Assembly: GCA_030280995.1 (NCBI GenBank) | Contig: JASXTE010000007.1 | Location: forward strand, 13,751,001-13,815,000 | Direction of reading: 5' to 3' | Length of the DNA stretch: 64,000 nt | From: Hemileia vastatrix | Lineage: Eukaryota; Basidiomycota; Pucciniomycetes; Pucciniales; Zaghouaniaceae | Translations under genes and position numbers: made by a program | Shown here: positions 1-12,213 of the stretch, in pieces | Numbering within the stretch: position 1 is the stretch's first letter | Layout of the letters: every line of letters starts with the position of its first letter | The notes under the pieces: model-generated | What the model saw: the letters and a program-made list of their open reading frames with translations, nothing else | Databases searched by the model: none | Told to the model about the DNA's origin: nothing

Positions 1-603
1 CTAATTATGTTTGACAGATCCCCAGGTAGGGGAGGAGAAGTAAGAGAAAAGGTTTTTTGCAGGTTTTGGTGTGACAGAAAAGAGTTTCAGTGCTGGGCAT
101 ATGCAACAAACCTGAAGGACAAGTATGAAATGGCTTGACCAATATAACCCACCCATTTACTGGAAGGAAAAGAAGGCTCAGATAGGAGAGAAAGGGGACT
201 CTGGCGCTAAAGTATTGGACCCCTGGCCCCTAAAGGGGCCAGAGGCCCACCCCAGTGAGTCTTCCTATTTCTTGTTATCATCAGTAGAATTTCTGTCAGA
301 ACTGATGCTTCCTCTTGATTATAAGTAGCAGGCTGGGGATGGGCCACCAACAGGTAGCTCCAAAGTGAGCTGGAGGAGAGATGAAGCACACCAAGAAGAG
401 GAGAAGGCACAAAAAATATGGGTGAAAGCAGGAGATGTAAAGGTGGATGGTTCAGAGAAAGAATTTGTCCCCTGGCCCCTTCCAGAAAGTCTCCTGTTGT
501 TTTATTATCATCAGTAGACTTGCCACAAGAACTGACACTTTCTCTTGATGCTAAGTCTCAGGAATTGGAGGGGGCTCTGGAGGAAGTGGAACAATTGGAA
601 TAT

Positions 604-3482
604 ATCTGCCAAGATTGAAGCCAAGGTCCAGTCCTCAAAGCCAACAAAAAGCCTCAAGGAGATGGTTACCAATGCTTATTGGGAGTATTTACCACTGTTT
701 GAATATGGAAAGGTAAAAAAACAGCCACCTCATTGACCATACAACTTTTCCATTAATCTGACGCCAGGCGCAATCCCTCAATTTAGTCGCATAATCCCAC
801 TATCAATCTTGGAGTCTAGAATGCTAAAGGAGATGATTGATGAAAATATAAATAATGGTTTTATTAGAGAATCAAAATCTCCCTGTGTTTCCCCTGTGAT
901 ATTTTCAGGAAAAAGGGATGGATCATTAAGACCTTGTATGGATTTCAGAAGGTTAAATGCGCTGACGGTAAAGAACAGATATCCCCTTCCTTTGAATAGT
1001 GAGCTAATTGAAAGCCTCCAAGGTGCAGAGATCTTCACGTCCCTAGATCTTAGAGCAGTTTACCACAACATACATGTGAAACAAGGTGATTAACACAAAC
1101 TGGCATTCTGCACTAAATTTGGCCATTTTGAATGTTTGGTAATTCCATTTGATCCATGTAACGCACCTACCAATTTCCAGCACTTCAAAAACAGAAAATT
1201 CAGAGATAGAATAGGGATAGATGTGGTTGTGTACTTAGATGACATCTTGATTTACTCCAGATCAATGGAAGAACACCAGATATGCATGAAGGACTGTTTT
1301 CAGTGCTTGAGGGAGGCCCAAGTATGGTTAAAACTGGAGAAATGTGCCTTCTCAGTGAGTGAAATCCCCTACCTGGGTATGATAATTTCAAAGAATAGAG
1401 TGCAAATGGAAAAAGAGAAAGTAAAGGCAGCAACAGAATTGCCAATACCAGCATCAGTAAAAGAGCTCTAGTCACTCCTAGGCTTTGCAAATTTTCACCA
1501 CTGTTTTATTGAAAATTACTCCCACATTTTCTGGCCATTGCGCAACCTCACAAAGAAGGAAGCCAAGTTTATCTGGACAGATAGCCACCAAGATGCTTTT
1601 GACTACCTGAAAAGACAATTTGTGACAGCCCCCATTCCGGCAATCCCTGACTTGTTGAAGCCATTTTTTCTGGAGTGCAACTGCTAAGATTTTGTATTAG
1701 GTGCAGTATTACCCCAATAAAGCACTGAAAATGTCCCACACCCTGTAGCATATTTGTCACAAACACTTCTAGGCACCAAACCAAACTATGAAATATATGA
1801 TAAGGAGTTATTGGCACTGGTAGAAGCAGTGCGCACCTGGAGCCACTATTTGGAAGGAGGACCTCAACAATTACAATTCATTATTTACATGGATCATAAA
1901 AACTTGGAAACCTTCTTGACCACAAAAAAGCTGATGTTCCCGCAAGCGCGCTGGGAAGAACTTCTAGGTAGTATTAATTTTATGGTTTGATTCCCCCCAG
2001 GGAAGAAAAGTGGGAAACCGGATGGGATGTCACAACAACCTGAATTGCGCCCAGTGCCAGACCAGCTGCATACTGTTGGCGCAACACTACTGAAGAGGGG
2101 GTAATCCTAGATGAGGTGTAATTGGCAGATGAGAATTTGTTGGAATGGGTAAGAAGAAGGCATGAAGAGGATGATGGATTGCAGGAGTTGGTGAAGGCAC
2201 TTTTATTGAAGGAAGTATTTGTATGGAAAGGATTGGAGGAGTACCACCTAGAAGAGGAAGCGCTGTATTGGAATGGAAGGATAGTGGTGCAATATGATGA
2301 AGTTCTCAAATAAAAGGTGGTCAAATCAAGTCATGATTCCCCAATGGCACAATACCCAGGACCACTAAAAACTTTGGAGCTGGTAAATAGAAGCTTTTAC
2401 TGGAAGTCCATGAAGGCATACATCCACCACTATGTAGTGGTATGTGACTCTTGCCAGAGAAACAAGATCAGTCCAACATCAACACCATTGAGCCCACTAA
2501 AAATTGCCAAACAGCCATGGAAAGAGCTCTCCTACAATCTTATAGTTGAATTACCAAACTCTCAAGGAAAAAATGCTAATCTCACAGTAGTTGAATATTG
2601 CAATAAGATGGTGCAATTCATTCTAACCACCACCAAGGTCACATCAGAGGGGATTTCAGACCTAATTGTGGCACAATTTTGGAAGTTGCATGGTTTGCCT
2701 GAGAGAATTGTATAAGATAGGGGAAGTACCTTCAACTCTAAGCTGTTTAAAGCAATGTATGAGAAACTGAAAATTAATCCTTTATTGTCAAAAGCATGGA
2801 ATCCACAAACTGAAAGGCAATCTGAGATAGTGAAAAAGGTGATTGAACAATACCTGCACCACTTTATCAACTATCAGAAAGATGATTGGGTGAAACTACT
2901 ACCACTAGCTGAATTCTCATACAACAACTGGCTGCATGTGTTAACAGGAATGTCTCCCTTTTACACCAATTACAGATATCACCCAAAATTCTCAACTGGC
3001 ACCCCATTAACACTGCATGTTCCAGAAGCACAAGAGAGAATTCAGAAGTTGAAGGAGATACATGAAGAGCTAGAAGCAGCGCTCAACTTATCTCAACAGT
3101 AAATGAAGCACCATCATGATCAAGGATAAACCCTGAACCTGATATTCCATGTAGGTGATAAGGTTTGGTTAAGCTCACATTTTATCTCCACATTGTGCCC
3201 CAGTGTTAAGTTAGATCACAAGAAAGTAGGGCCATTCAAAGTCAAATGCAAGGTATCACACTCAGCTTATGAACTGAACCTACCAATATCAATGAGGCAA
3301 GTACATCCAGTTTTAAACATTTCATTACTCACAAAGCATAAGAAAGATACAATTCCAAGTACTTGGTGCATTGGAAGGGTTATGGAGTTGGGGATAGGTC
3401 CTGGAAGCCAATAGATAATCTGGTGAATGCTAAAGAAAAGTTGAAGGAGTTTGAGAAGGAGCGCAGAAGGCAGGAGGAGTAA
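604..3482 (+). pseudogene. Chromovirus pol remnant (RT-RNase H-integrase-chromodomain)
   Basis: RT begins near 700 and has the catalytic YLDD box at about 1231-1242. The frame is cut by TAA at 1091-1093 and TAG at 1469-1471, then resumes. RNase H follows (1640-2000); its first catalytic position reads as Cys followed by a stop, so it is dead. Integrase shows the zinc-finger end CDSCQRNK (about 2446-2469) and core segments through 3100, again with stops. A chromodomain (YLVHWKGYG, from 3360) lies in a different frame from the preceding 3193-3414 ORF and ends in TAA at 3480-3482. No functional product is expected. The family assignment is secure; exact boundaries of individual lesions are approximate. 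Confidence 0.85.
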
Positions 3483-3494
3483 AAGAGGGGGTAA

Positions 3495-3794
3495 TGTTGG
3501 GATTTGGGATGAGAGTTGAGGAGGAGGAGCGCTATGGGCACTATGCATTGTGGAAGACAGAATAGGGGATAATCTATAAAGGGGTTATATGGGGAAAGCT
3601 CTGTAGAGTTCTCCCCATTTGACAATTTATATAGTAATCCAATTACTATCTTGTCTCACTGCTGTATTAGCATAGTCAGTCCTGTTTATAGGCTAGTGCC
3701 AGCACTAGTAGTAGCCTGCCTTCTCAGGTCATAAAAACCATCATTGCTGCTCAACCCTTATGATCATACTAATTTTATAATTTATCTTTCACAT
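3495..3794 (+). repeat. Probable 3' LTR of the chromovirus
   Basis: It begins TGTTGGGATTTGGG directly after the polypurine tract AAAAGAGGGGGTAA and contains a TATA-like TCTATAAAGG near 3570. The right edge is uncertain because the 5' LTR needed for comparison is outside the window. Confidence 0.55.
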
Positions 3795-4107
3795 TTTGGT
3801 AATTTTTCCCTCTCTCATTTCCTGCCAAACTGACTCATTAAGGGGTGTCAGTTCTGGCAAATCCGCACTTAAGTTGAGTGCGGATTTCAAACCAATTCAG
3901 CACTTAAATTTTTCAAAAAAGTCACTTATTCAAAAATGGGTGTCAGTTTTGATTTCAAATCAGCACTTTTTTCCTGATTTTTTTATAACCACATTTTGGC
4001 CACATCATACCTTTTTTTCCCACCCTGTCCCTGTCACAAGTGACACCCAGACCTCTATTGTCTCATCAATCTTCAGCATAAACCCCTCACCTTAGAGATC
4101 AAATTCT

Positions 4108-4479
4108 GGACAGTTAAAAAAGGAAGATAATCTCATCATCATCAACTTCCTCAAAATTAAATCAAATTATGATGCATGTTTTGGACATGAGAAGTCCACC
4201 CAAATTGGATTTCCACCTTCATCAAAAGTCAATGGCTTCTTGTAGATGGCAAATGAATCAAAAAAGAAAACAAAAGGGAGAATCATCATCAATCCTAAGC
4301 AAATGAAGGAGAGGTTCAAAATTTATCAACCAAAATATATAAAGGCTCATTTTGCTTCCACTTCTGCTGGCTTCAGTATTGATGATGATGGTTTGGAGAT
4401 TGAAATTATAACTGTTTCCAAAAAGCTAAATGTCATGTGTCCTTTCTATGAGGAAATGTATAATCTTTTTGGTTCCTGA
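4108..4479 (+). pseudogene. Myb/SANT-like TE protein fragment, copy 1
   Basis: One frame runs through a single TAG (4243-4245) to TGA at 4477-4479. It has the layout of a Myb/SANT-like DNA-binding segment: an aromatic-anchored helix (INFLKIKSNYDACFG), a basic stretch, an ERFKIYQPKYIKAH helix, then a serine-rich linker and VMCPFYEEMYNLFGS. The same pattern recurs at 6300-6690 and 7351-7580, so it is a repeated TE-borne protein and not a host gene. Such modules are known beside DNA transposons in fungi; the exact family is not recognised. The stop and missing N-terminus mark it as dead. Confidence 0.55.
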
Positions 4480-4759
4480 GTTTAAGTCAACCCTTGGTTT
4501 ATACACAATACTACTAAGGATATACCCTTTGGTTTTCAACCATCCAATAATCCTCCCAACACACCTGTACTTCAACAGCATCAATCCCCTCCAGCTTCTA
4601 ACCATAGTTCACCTGAAGATGATCCCAACTACCTAGAAGAAAAATTATTTTGGAGTAGTTAAGAGTCCTCAAAGCCCTAATAATTTTAATTTATGTTTAC
4701 TTTCTCTTTTTTCTTCAATTCTTTGCTAAACTTCTCGCTCTTTATTTTTTAGTCTCCTT

Positions 4760-5356
4760 AATACTGACAACTGTGCAAAAATTCTTATCACCATTATAGT
4801 TTTATCACCTCACCACCCATTTGCATTTCTAAATAGTGCTAATTCAACAAAATTCTATATCTTTTGAAAAATTTGGAAATACCCTTCCCTGAAATTTATT
4901 GAAGCAAGGGGTGGGTATCACCAAATTTTTCCAAGTCATTGATTTTCCATGTCATATATGAAATTTGGAAATAATCTCCCCTGAATTTTATAGAAGTAAG
5001 GGGTGAAAATCACCAAAATTTCAATATAATTCCATAAATTAATAAATAATTAAATAAGTTTAATCCAATTTACTAGTTTTAAAGAAATGACAATCCTTCA
5101 AGAAAAAATTTATATCAAGTCTAGAAACTTAGTTTGGGACTTTCCAGAGGTATAGGCTAGAGGAACCCCATGAAGCAATTTAATGCTTTCATGATTACCA
5201 TTTATACAACACAATGTATTTGGATCATTACTTTAGTTTAGTAAATTGAAATATCAGATTTATTTATTAAAAATTTATAAAAGAATAATTTTTTTTGATG
5301 ACTTTACAAACCCCCATACTTTTTTGATCTACCTAAAGTTTTATTAAATTTATTAT
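4760..5356 (+). repeat. 600 bp direct repeat, copy 1
   Basis: This block closely matches 7682-8285 over its whole length. Both lie just downstream of a Myb/SANT-like ORF copy. Inside each is a shorter duplication of about 100 bases built around CCCTGAATTTTAT...AAGTAAGGGG, which can form a small stem. No coding potential is seen. The remaining bases to 5916 hold no gene I can support. Confidence 0.8.
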
Positions 5357-5999
5357 TGCAAGAGAGGAGATAGATAAGGTTGTGTTTGGAAATGTGGTGC
5401 AATAGGTGTTAACCAACCCACTGCCTTGATGTACTATAGCTGCGATTGTATGACATTCATGTTAGCATTGATCTCAATACTAAATAAATAGTTGTGTCCT
5501 CACTATCATAGAATTGGATTTTCTGGATGTGCTTAATGGAAGTACCTGTGGTGGCTAATCTGATTCTGATTTCTTCATTGGAAATTTTTTTCCTGTGAAT
5601 ACCCAGTATTAATACAACAATACCTGGTAGCTTTATATCCAAAGAAAAATTGTAATAATCACAATATATAAGTAGAAGCACACATATTTTAATGAAAAAA
5701 TGATGTAGCTATGTAAGATATGGCTAACTTGTGGTTCAGACATTGATGTGCCAAAATTGATTGCCTAGTATAACATAAAATAAAAATATTTGAAAAGAAT
5801 TAAAAATATTTCCCAATTTCATAGAGTCAACCAACATATGAGCCTTTCAAAACAGGATAGTTAGCTTAATTAAAACATGTATAGATTATTTTGACTCCCT
5901 TCTAATACTTATAATAGGGGCTATCAATGTTGACAGATCTGCAATTAAATTAATTTCAGATAAAGATTATTATACCCAAATTATCTTCCACAATTATTT

Positions 6000-7234
6000 T
6001 TGCTAATAATTGGGTTATTAGACCTTTTATGTATCAATGTTCACCTCTATCTGACATTTTTATCCTCAATTTTTCATAACCACATCTTGGACAACTTTCT
6101 TGGATGTGCCAGCCTCCCTACCTTTTTGCACACTCCCATCCTTTCTATTCATTCTATTCATTCAAAAACCCTTTCCCATCTTATCTTTTTATTTCTTCTC
6201 CTCTCATCTTCAAATATCTCAACATGCCTGCCTCATCATCATAGATCTTCTCAAAGGAAGCCATCCCCAAGATGTTCTGAAAATCCCATTACTCCCTCTT
6301 TCCCCCACTCATCTGAGAAAAAAAAGACTGTTCAACTAAAAAAAGGTGATCATTTATTACTTATAAACTGGCTGAAAACTAAAACTAATTATGATTATTG
6401 TTTTGGTACTGAGAATGCCACTAAATTAGGACAGCGCCCTGCATCAAACATCAATGGATATCTTCTAATGGCCAATGACTTATGGAATAATACAAATGGA
6501 AGGATTAATCTTTTACCTAAACAGATCTCTGAACACTTCAGGCACTATTGAGCCAAATACAAGAAGGATAAGACTCTTTCATCTTCCACTGGTTTTGGTA
6601 TTACTGACCTTGATATCAGTAAGTGCATCAAAAATATAGACAATATACTTGATTCTTTATGTCCTTACTATAATGAGATGGATTCCATATTCTGAGAGCG
6701 AGCCAATGTTAATCCTGAAAAAATGTTGGATGGAGAGGATGATATTTCTGAACATGATTTCAAAAGAAATCTTTTTCCTTCTGCTTCTACTAAATCCTTC
6801 CCTCATTTGACTTCCACCAATCAAGACATCTTTTCAATAGATCCTTATAGAAATATAAACCAACCTGACCTCACTCCAGTGAGCTTTTATTTCTTTTCTA
6901 GTTGTTTTATTTTTTTATTCACATCTCTTTTTTATATTTCTAAAAAGGCTAATGAATGGCATAAGGATCCTCAAGCAAGCAAGTCTGAAGCGTGAATAGG
7001 AGAAGAAATTTGAGCTTTCTTTAGAGAGAGATGAGAAAGCACATGATTTGTAGGAGAATAAATTTGATATAAAGAAAGTGGAGAAGGCTCTTTAGTACAA
7101 TTTCCTATTGGATAAAATGAAACTCAAGTATCAACTTGAAGATTGTTCAAAAAAAAGTTTTCTTGGTAGAATGTGTTAAAGCTAATAAATCTGTTGAGGA
7201 AATTGAACACTAAATGAAAATGTTTGATGACTAG
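6000..7234 (+). pseudogene. Myb/SANT-like plus coiled-coil TE protein, copy 2
   Basis: A frame from 6000 crosses stops at 6549-6551 and 6693-6695. It carries a serine/proline-rich start, a Myb/SANT-like segment (LLINWLKTKTNYDYCFG, then ISEHFRHY) and the tail LCPYYNEMD. A plausible intron begins GTGAGC near 6880 and ends at AAAG about 6946. Downstream, in another frame, lies a charged coiled coil (EKKFELSLERDEKAHDL) ending VECVKANKSVEEIEH near 7210. This two-part layout, DNA-binding module plus coiled-coil tail, is common in rust-fungus repeat proteins. Several stops and shifts show it is not functional. The function is inferred only as DNA-binding or oligomerising. Confidence 0.5.
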
Positions 7235-7263
7235 TTTTTTATATTTCATTCATATTTAATACC

Positions 7264-7580
7264 AATTTTTTTGAACATTTTCTTGATAAAGTGCATTAAA
7301 GCTATTACATCTGTTAAGGAAATTGACTGCTTAATGAAAATTTAGTAAAAAAGAAAACAAAAGGGAGAATTGACATCAATTCTAAGTAAATAGAGGAGAG
7401 GTTCAAAAGCTATCAATAAAAATATAAAAAGGCTCATTTCTCTTCCACTTCCACTGGCTTTGGTGTTGATGATTATTATTTGGAGAATGGAATTACTACT
7501 ATTTCCAAAAAGCTCAATGTCATGTATCTTCTCTATGAGGAAATGAATATTCTTTTTGGTTCCTTATTTAATAATGACTT
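7264..7580 (+). pseudogene. Myb/SANT-like TE protein fragment, copy 3
   Basis: The first part repeats the coiled-coil tail signature (FLIKCIKAITSVKEIDCLM) and is joined directly to a copy of the Myb/SANT-like C-terminal half (ERFKSYQ, KKAHFSSTSTGFGVDD, YEEMNILFGS). This second part is nearer in sequence to the 4246-4479 copy than to the 6300-6690 copy. The arrangement suggests a fusion of pieces from two related elements. Internal stops are present. Confidence 0.5.
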
Positions 7581-7681
7581 TTAATCATATCAAAAATAGT
7601 TATAGCATGAGATTCTGTTAACACCATTTTTCCTTACTTGACTCTAAAAAATCACACTTTTGGATTTTCATATGGTAAAAT

Positions 7682-8285
7682 AATACTGACAACTGTGCAA
7701 AAAACCTCATCACCAACACAATTTTATCACCTCACCACCAATTTGCATCTCTAAATAAATATAAGTCAACTAAATTCTATATCTGTTTGAAAAATTTGGC
7801 AATACCCTCCCCTGCATTTTATTGAAGCAAGGGGTGGGTATCACCAATTTTTACTAAGTCATCAATTTTCCATGTCAGATTTGAAAATTTGGCAATACCC
7901 TCCCCTGCATTTTATTGAAGTAAGGGGTGAAAATTACCAAAATTTAGAATTATTCTATAAATTAATAAATAAATAAATAAGACAATTCAAATTCACTAGT
8001 TTTAATATAATGACAATTCCTCAAGCCATAATGTGGACCAAGTATAGAAACTAAGTTTGGGACTTTCCACATGTATAGGTGAGATGAACCCCATGAAACA
8101 ATTTAATGTTATCATGATTACCTTTTATACAACACAAGGTGGTTGGCTCATTACTTTAGTTTAGTAAATTGAAATATCAGATTTATTTATTAAAAATTTA
8201 CAAAAGAATAAAAAATATTTGATGAATTTACAAACCCTCAAACTTTTTTTATCTACCTAAAGGTTTGTAAATTTATTAATTTTAC
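7682..8285 (+). repeat. 600 bp direct repeat, copy 2
   Basis: This is the second copy of the block at 4760-5356. It keeps the same internal hairpin-like pairs (CCCCTGCATTTTATTGAAG...AAGGGG, twice) and the same distance from the upstream Myb/SANT-like fragment. It supports a duplication that carried the ORF fragment and its downstream flank together. Confidence 0.8.
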
Positions 8286-8368
8286 ATTTTTTTACTTTGT
8301 TGATTTGTTGGACTAACTTTTGACTGATCTGATTAAAGAAGCAAAAAATGTCTAAAGGATACACCACA

Positions 8369-8604
8369 CAATATGGGGGGCGGACTTGCTAGCGAGTCCG
8401 CAACCTTGGACCCAAACTCACCGCAGATTGAACACACATTGAGCTATTGATAAATGAACCATACAATCAGGAATGAAAATCACTCAGCAGAGCAGGTTTA
8501 GGTGGGTGTTCAAGTAGAGTTCAGTTTGGGTATAGTATGAGTTCAGTCTGAGTTCCATCTCAGTTCAGGTTGAGGACTTGCTAGCAAGTCCACCCCCTAT
8601 ATTG
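8369..8604. mobile_element. MITE with palindromic terminal repeats
   Basis: Both ends share CAATATRGGGGGYGGACTTG continuing into CTAGCRAGTCC. Each terminal repeat contains the near-perfect palindrome GGACTTGCTAGCAAGTCC. The interior is short and non-coding, with repeated GAGTTCAG words. Confidence 0.75.
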
Positions 8605-8850
8605 CGTAGTGATAGACATATGAAAATGGTAAGAAAAATCAAAAAACATGCCTTGATTAAAGGGCAGAAAAATAGGTAAAGAGAAAGGTAGTTTGGGGAA
8701 TCTGGAAGGATAAATGAATGATGTAAATGCTATGTTATGCATTATGAAATAAATAAACATGAAAACAGGAAAAAAGGCTCAACTTTAAAGGCCAATATCT
8801 CAGCAACCACTGAACCAAATTCTAGTTAGTTTTCTGGAAATGAAAGATAG

Positions 8851-9659
8851 TTTCAAGGGGTCCTCTTGGTCTAGAAGATTTTGTTTGAGGTTATACGAGG
8901 AGTTTTGGACTTTAATGGACTCTCAAAGATAAGGTACGTATTTCTTGATCAAGGATAATGACTTTACTCAATGATAAGAGGTAGTATGTATATATTAATA
9001 TATTTTATAGCTTAGAACTACGTGAATGTAACTAATAGTGTTATAAAAGTATAAGAATAATTTGTTTATTGTAAATAAGTAAATAAGTAAGTAGTTTTTG
9101 GAATGAATCAAAAGGACAAAAAGGTAGGGCCTTTTATAGGCAATATGTGAGAGAAATGAACACGTAATTTACACCTCCTAATACAAGAGTGTGAGAGAGA
9201 AAAAACTTAATTAAAGAGAGTATGTGAAATAATAAGAGTAAGACTAAATAGTGCGTAAATAAAAGTATTTATTTTATTTGAAATAAAACTCTGAACCCTT
9301 TAGTCCGTCACATTTTAGTGTAAGAACATTTGATTTGAAATATAGAATCAATATAATCTAATTAAAGGAATTTGAAAAAAAAGTATTTTTTTCTTTTTAT
9401 AATTTTATATATTTTTTAATACTAATTTTTATTCCCATCTCATCTGTATTATTGAGCATGGTGTTTGGGAGTAAAAATATATGTGGGACAATTACTTATT
9501 TTTATTAATTAATTACTTAGTGTACTTAGTTAGTTCATTGTACTTAATACATAAGTATTTAATAAATAATTAATTATTAATAAGGATCTAAAAGGAGTGG
9601 CTTCACCTCAGTAAGATAATTAATTATTTTACTGGGTAAGTCTAGTAGCCTGGCTGACA
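8851..9659 (-). repeat. 3' LTR of gypsy element H
   Basis: In element orientation it runs TGTCAGCCAGGC to CCCCTTGAAA; the last bases differ from the 5' LTR, which ends TTGACA. It lies after a T/A-rich tract following the integrase stop. TGTCA...TGACA ends are shared with the other gypsy LTRs in this window. Confidence 0.88.
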
Positions 9660-9693
9660 CTCCCTCACTCTAAAAAAAAACAATAAAAAAATG

Positions 9694-12213
9694 TTAAGAT
9701 TTTTTCTTTTTATACTTTTTTAGTAGAGTATGAAGATTAGATATCTCCTTCCCAGGTATCCAAGAATCATATTCAGATGATTTATTCTTGAATCTCAATA
9801 AGTATTCTGTACCTTTTTTAGCAGTGACTATTCTGTCATTCAGAATTTTTTCAATTTCTTCTGTTTCAGTGATTTCATTTGGGGTTTTCTTTGGTCTTCC
9901 CCTCCTTTTTGGAAATATATCACTATTGGATGTGTAAGGTTTCAGAAGAGATATTGGAAAAACAGGATGTTTTCTGTCATATGGAGAATACAAAATAACC
10001 TCAACTGCATTATCTCCAATCATTCTTCTGACAACAAATGGACCAACAAATGGGTCTTTCAATTTGTTATTACCTTGTAAGTTGAAGTGGACTGTAGAAA
10101 TCAACACTTCATCACCCTTTTTAAAAGTGTATTCTTTATGGGATTTGTCCCATCTCTTCTTCTCATATTCAAATGATTTTTCAATACATTTTTGAGCATG
10201 ATTTCTGCAAATTTGTTGCATATAAAGAAAAGATTTTACACCAGGATGTATATCCAATTTAGGTATTTTGTTACTGAGAATTCGGGAAGGAGTATTTGGA
10301 ACATCTCCAAGCCAGAGCTCAAAAGGCTTTCTTTGAGTAACAGAATGAACAGTGCTATTATAAGCGAATTCCAACCCAGGAAGTAAGGTAACCCAATCAT
10401 GAGTGAATCTGTCATTATCTTTATACTCAAGGCCAAAGGCACAATACCTTCTAATCATGTCCTCTAAAGTCTGAATCATTCTTTCAGCTAAGACATCAGT
10501 CTGTGGATGATGGGCAGTAGAAAGTTTCATATCACAACCACAAACATCCATCAGACATCCAAAATTCAGAAGTAAATTTAGGGTCTCTGTCAGACATTAT
10601 GGCTTTAGGAAAACCAGCAGTATTAAACATATGAGACCACCATAAGAAAGCTAATTTTTTAGTGGAAACATCCTTGTGGGTAGGGATAAATTTACACATT
10701 TGTGTGAATCTGTCCACAATAACCCAACAAGAATTATAACTGTCTTTACCAGCAATAGGTAATCCTGTTAAAAATACATGTTGATTATTTGCCATGGTGC
10801 ATCAGGAGGTTCAATATGTTGCATTAATCCAGCTCTCTTACCAGTTAAACTTTTTGATTTTTGGCAAGAATCACAAGATTCAAGATATAATTTGGTGTCC
10901 TCAGACATATTAACCCACCAAGCAGTGTTTTTAATTCTGATCATTGTTTTTTCAAGATCAAAATGTCCAGCTAATATGTCATCATGACAAATTTTCAAGA
11001 TGATTTCTCTCATAGAAGGAGGAATAACAACGACATTACTCAACTTTCTCCTATAATATAGATATTCATCATCAATTGAAAATTTACCTTTTTCCAAAGC
11101 TTTTTGGTACTTTGGTGGAAGGGTTTTAATTAATGCTTGTATTGAAGCATTCTTTGGATCATTTAGTATGGTGCATAACTTTTTCAAGTCAGTGTCCTTA
11201 TCATATGAATCCAGAATAAGCTGTAATGGCTCTTCCTCCATATCAACCACATATATCCCATGTATATGAATAATATCATCCTCAGGATTTTAAGCAGGAT
11301 TAGATTCATTATTTGGTAAAGGTAACCTAGATAAAATATCCACATTTGAGTGAGCAATACCAGCCCTATGAATAATTGTCATTCTCCCTCTGTATTCTTG
11401 AACAGCCAACTGCCATCTGAACATATGTCTGTTTGGTGTTTTCAAGTTTAAAAGCGATTTAACTGTACTTCAGTCAGTGACAAGTTCAAATTTCTGGTCA
11501 TCTAGATAATAATGAAGCTTTTCTAGAGCCCACACTACAGCTAAACATTCTAATTGAGTAGCACCATATTTCAATTCACTATGTCTCAAGGTTCTTGAAA
11601 TATAACAAATTACTACTTCTGAAACTTTTTCATTTATCACTTGTTTTTGATGGAGGGCAGCACCAAGACCAATGAAACTGGAATCAGTGTACAAAACAAA
11701 TGGTTGATTAAAGTCAGGTAAAGCAAGAATTGGTGCTGACATCAAACAGTGTTTCATATTGTCAAAAGCTCTTTGTCTTTCAGTATTCCAGACAAAAGCA
11801 ACATCCTTTCTAGTTAATTGGGTAAGGGGTAAAGCTTTCACTTGGTAATTTTTAATATACTGTCTATAGTATCCACACATTCCCAAAAAACTTTGGAGCT
11901 CTCTAACTGTAGTAGGAGCCTTCACCTGTTTTATGGCTGCCACTTTGTTTTGGTCAACACATATCTGTAAGCCTGAAACAACATGACCAAGAACTTTTAA
12001 AGAATGGAAACCAAATTTACATTTCTTCAAAGCAAGTGTCATATTTATTTCATCCATTTTCTGGAATACTTTACACAGGTGGTTAAGATGGTCCTCAAAT
12101 GTTTTTGAGAATATAATGATATCATCAATATAAACCATCAGCCATCCTTCAATTATCTCTTGATGGAATGTGTTATCCATGACTTTTTGAAAAACTGAAG
12201 GGGCATTTTTATT
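9694..12213 (-). pseudogene. Gypsy H pol: RT (partial)-RNase H-integrase-chromodomain-like end
   Basis: The retained RT begins at KNAPSVFQ (12213) and has the YIDD box (about 12120-12131). RNase H includes LYTDSSF and LECLAVVWALEKLHYY. After a TGA near 11473 and a TAA near 11289 the integrase continues: zinc finger ending CDSCQKSK, core with VIVDRFT and SDRDPKFTSEF, and AHHPQTDVLAERM. Two single-base losses shift frame, one in a T run near 10775 and one near 10545. The C-terminus (9694-10000) ends in a chromodomain-like YLLRFKNKSSEYDSW. It is close in sequence to G1 pol at 26700-29402, so the two are sister families. Confidence 0.88.

Larger units (their letters stand above)
1..3794 (+). mobile_element. 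Decayed Ty3/gypsy chromovirus, 5' end outside window
   Basis: The stretch reads, in one direction, as a pre-RT region, reverse transcriptase, RNase H, integrase and a C-terminal chromodomain, followed by a purine tract (3483-3494) and an LTR-like sequence. That order and the chromodomain are the hallmarks of chromoviruses within Ty3/gypsy. The coding part is broken by many stops and shifts. The first 550 bases hold a duplicated block (about 220-330 and 470-555), each with a Leu-Leu-Ser-Ser-Val core, ahead of the RT. The 5' LTR and most of gag lie left of the window. This copy is the oldest-looking gypsy element here. Confidence 0.85.
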
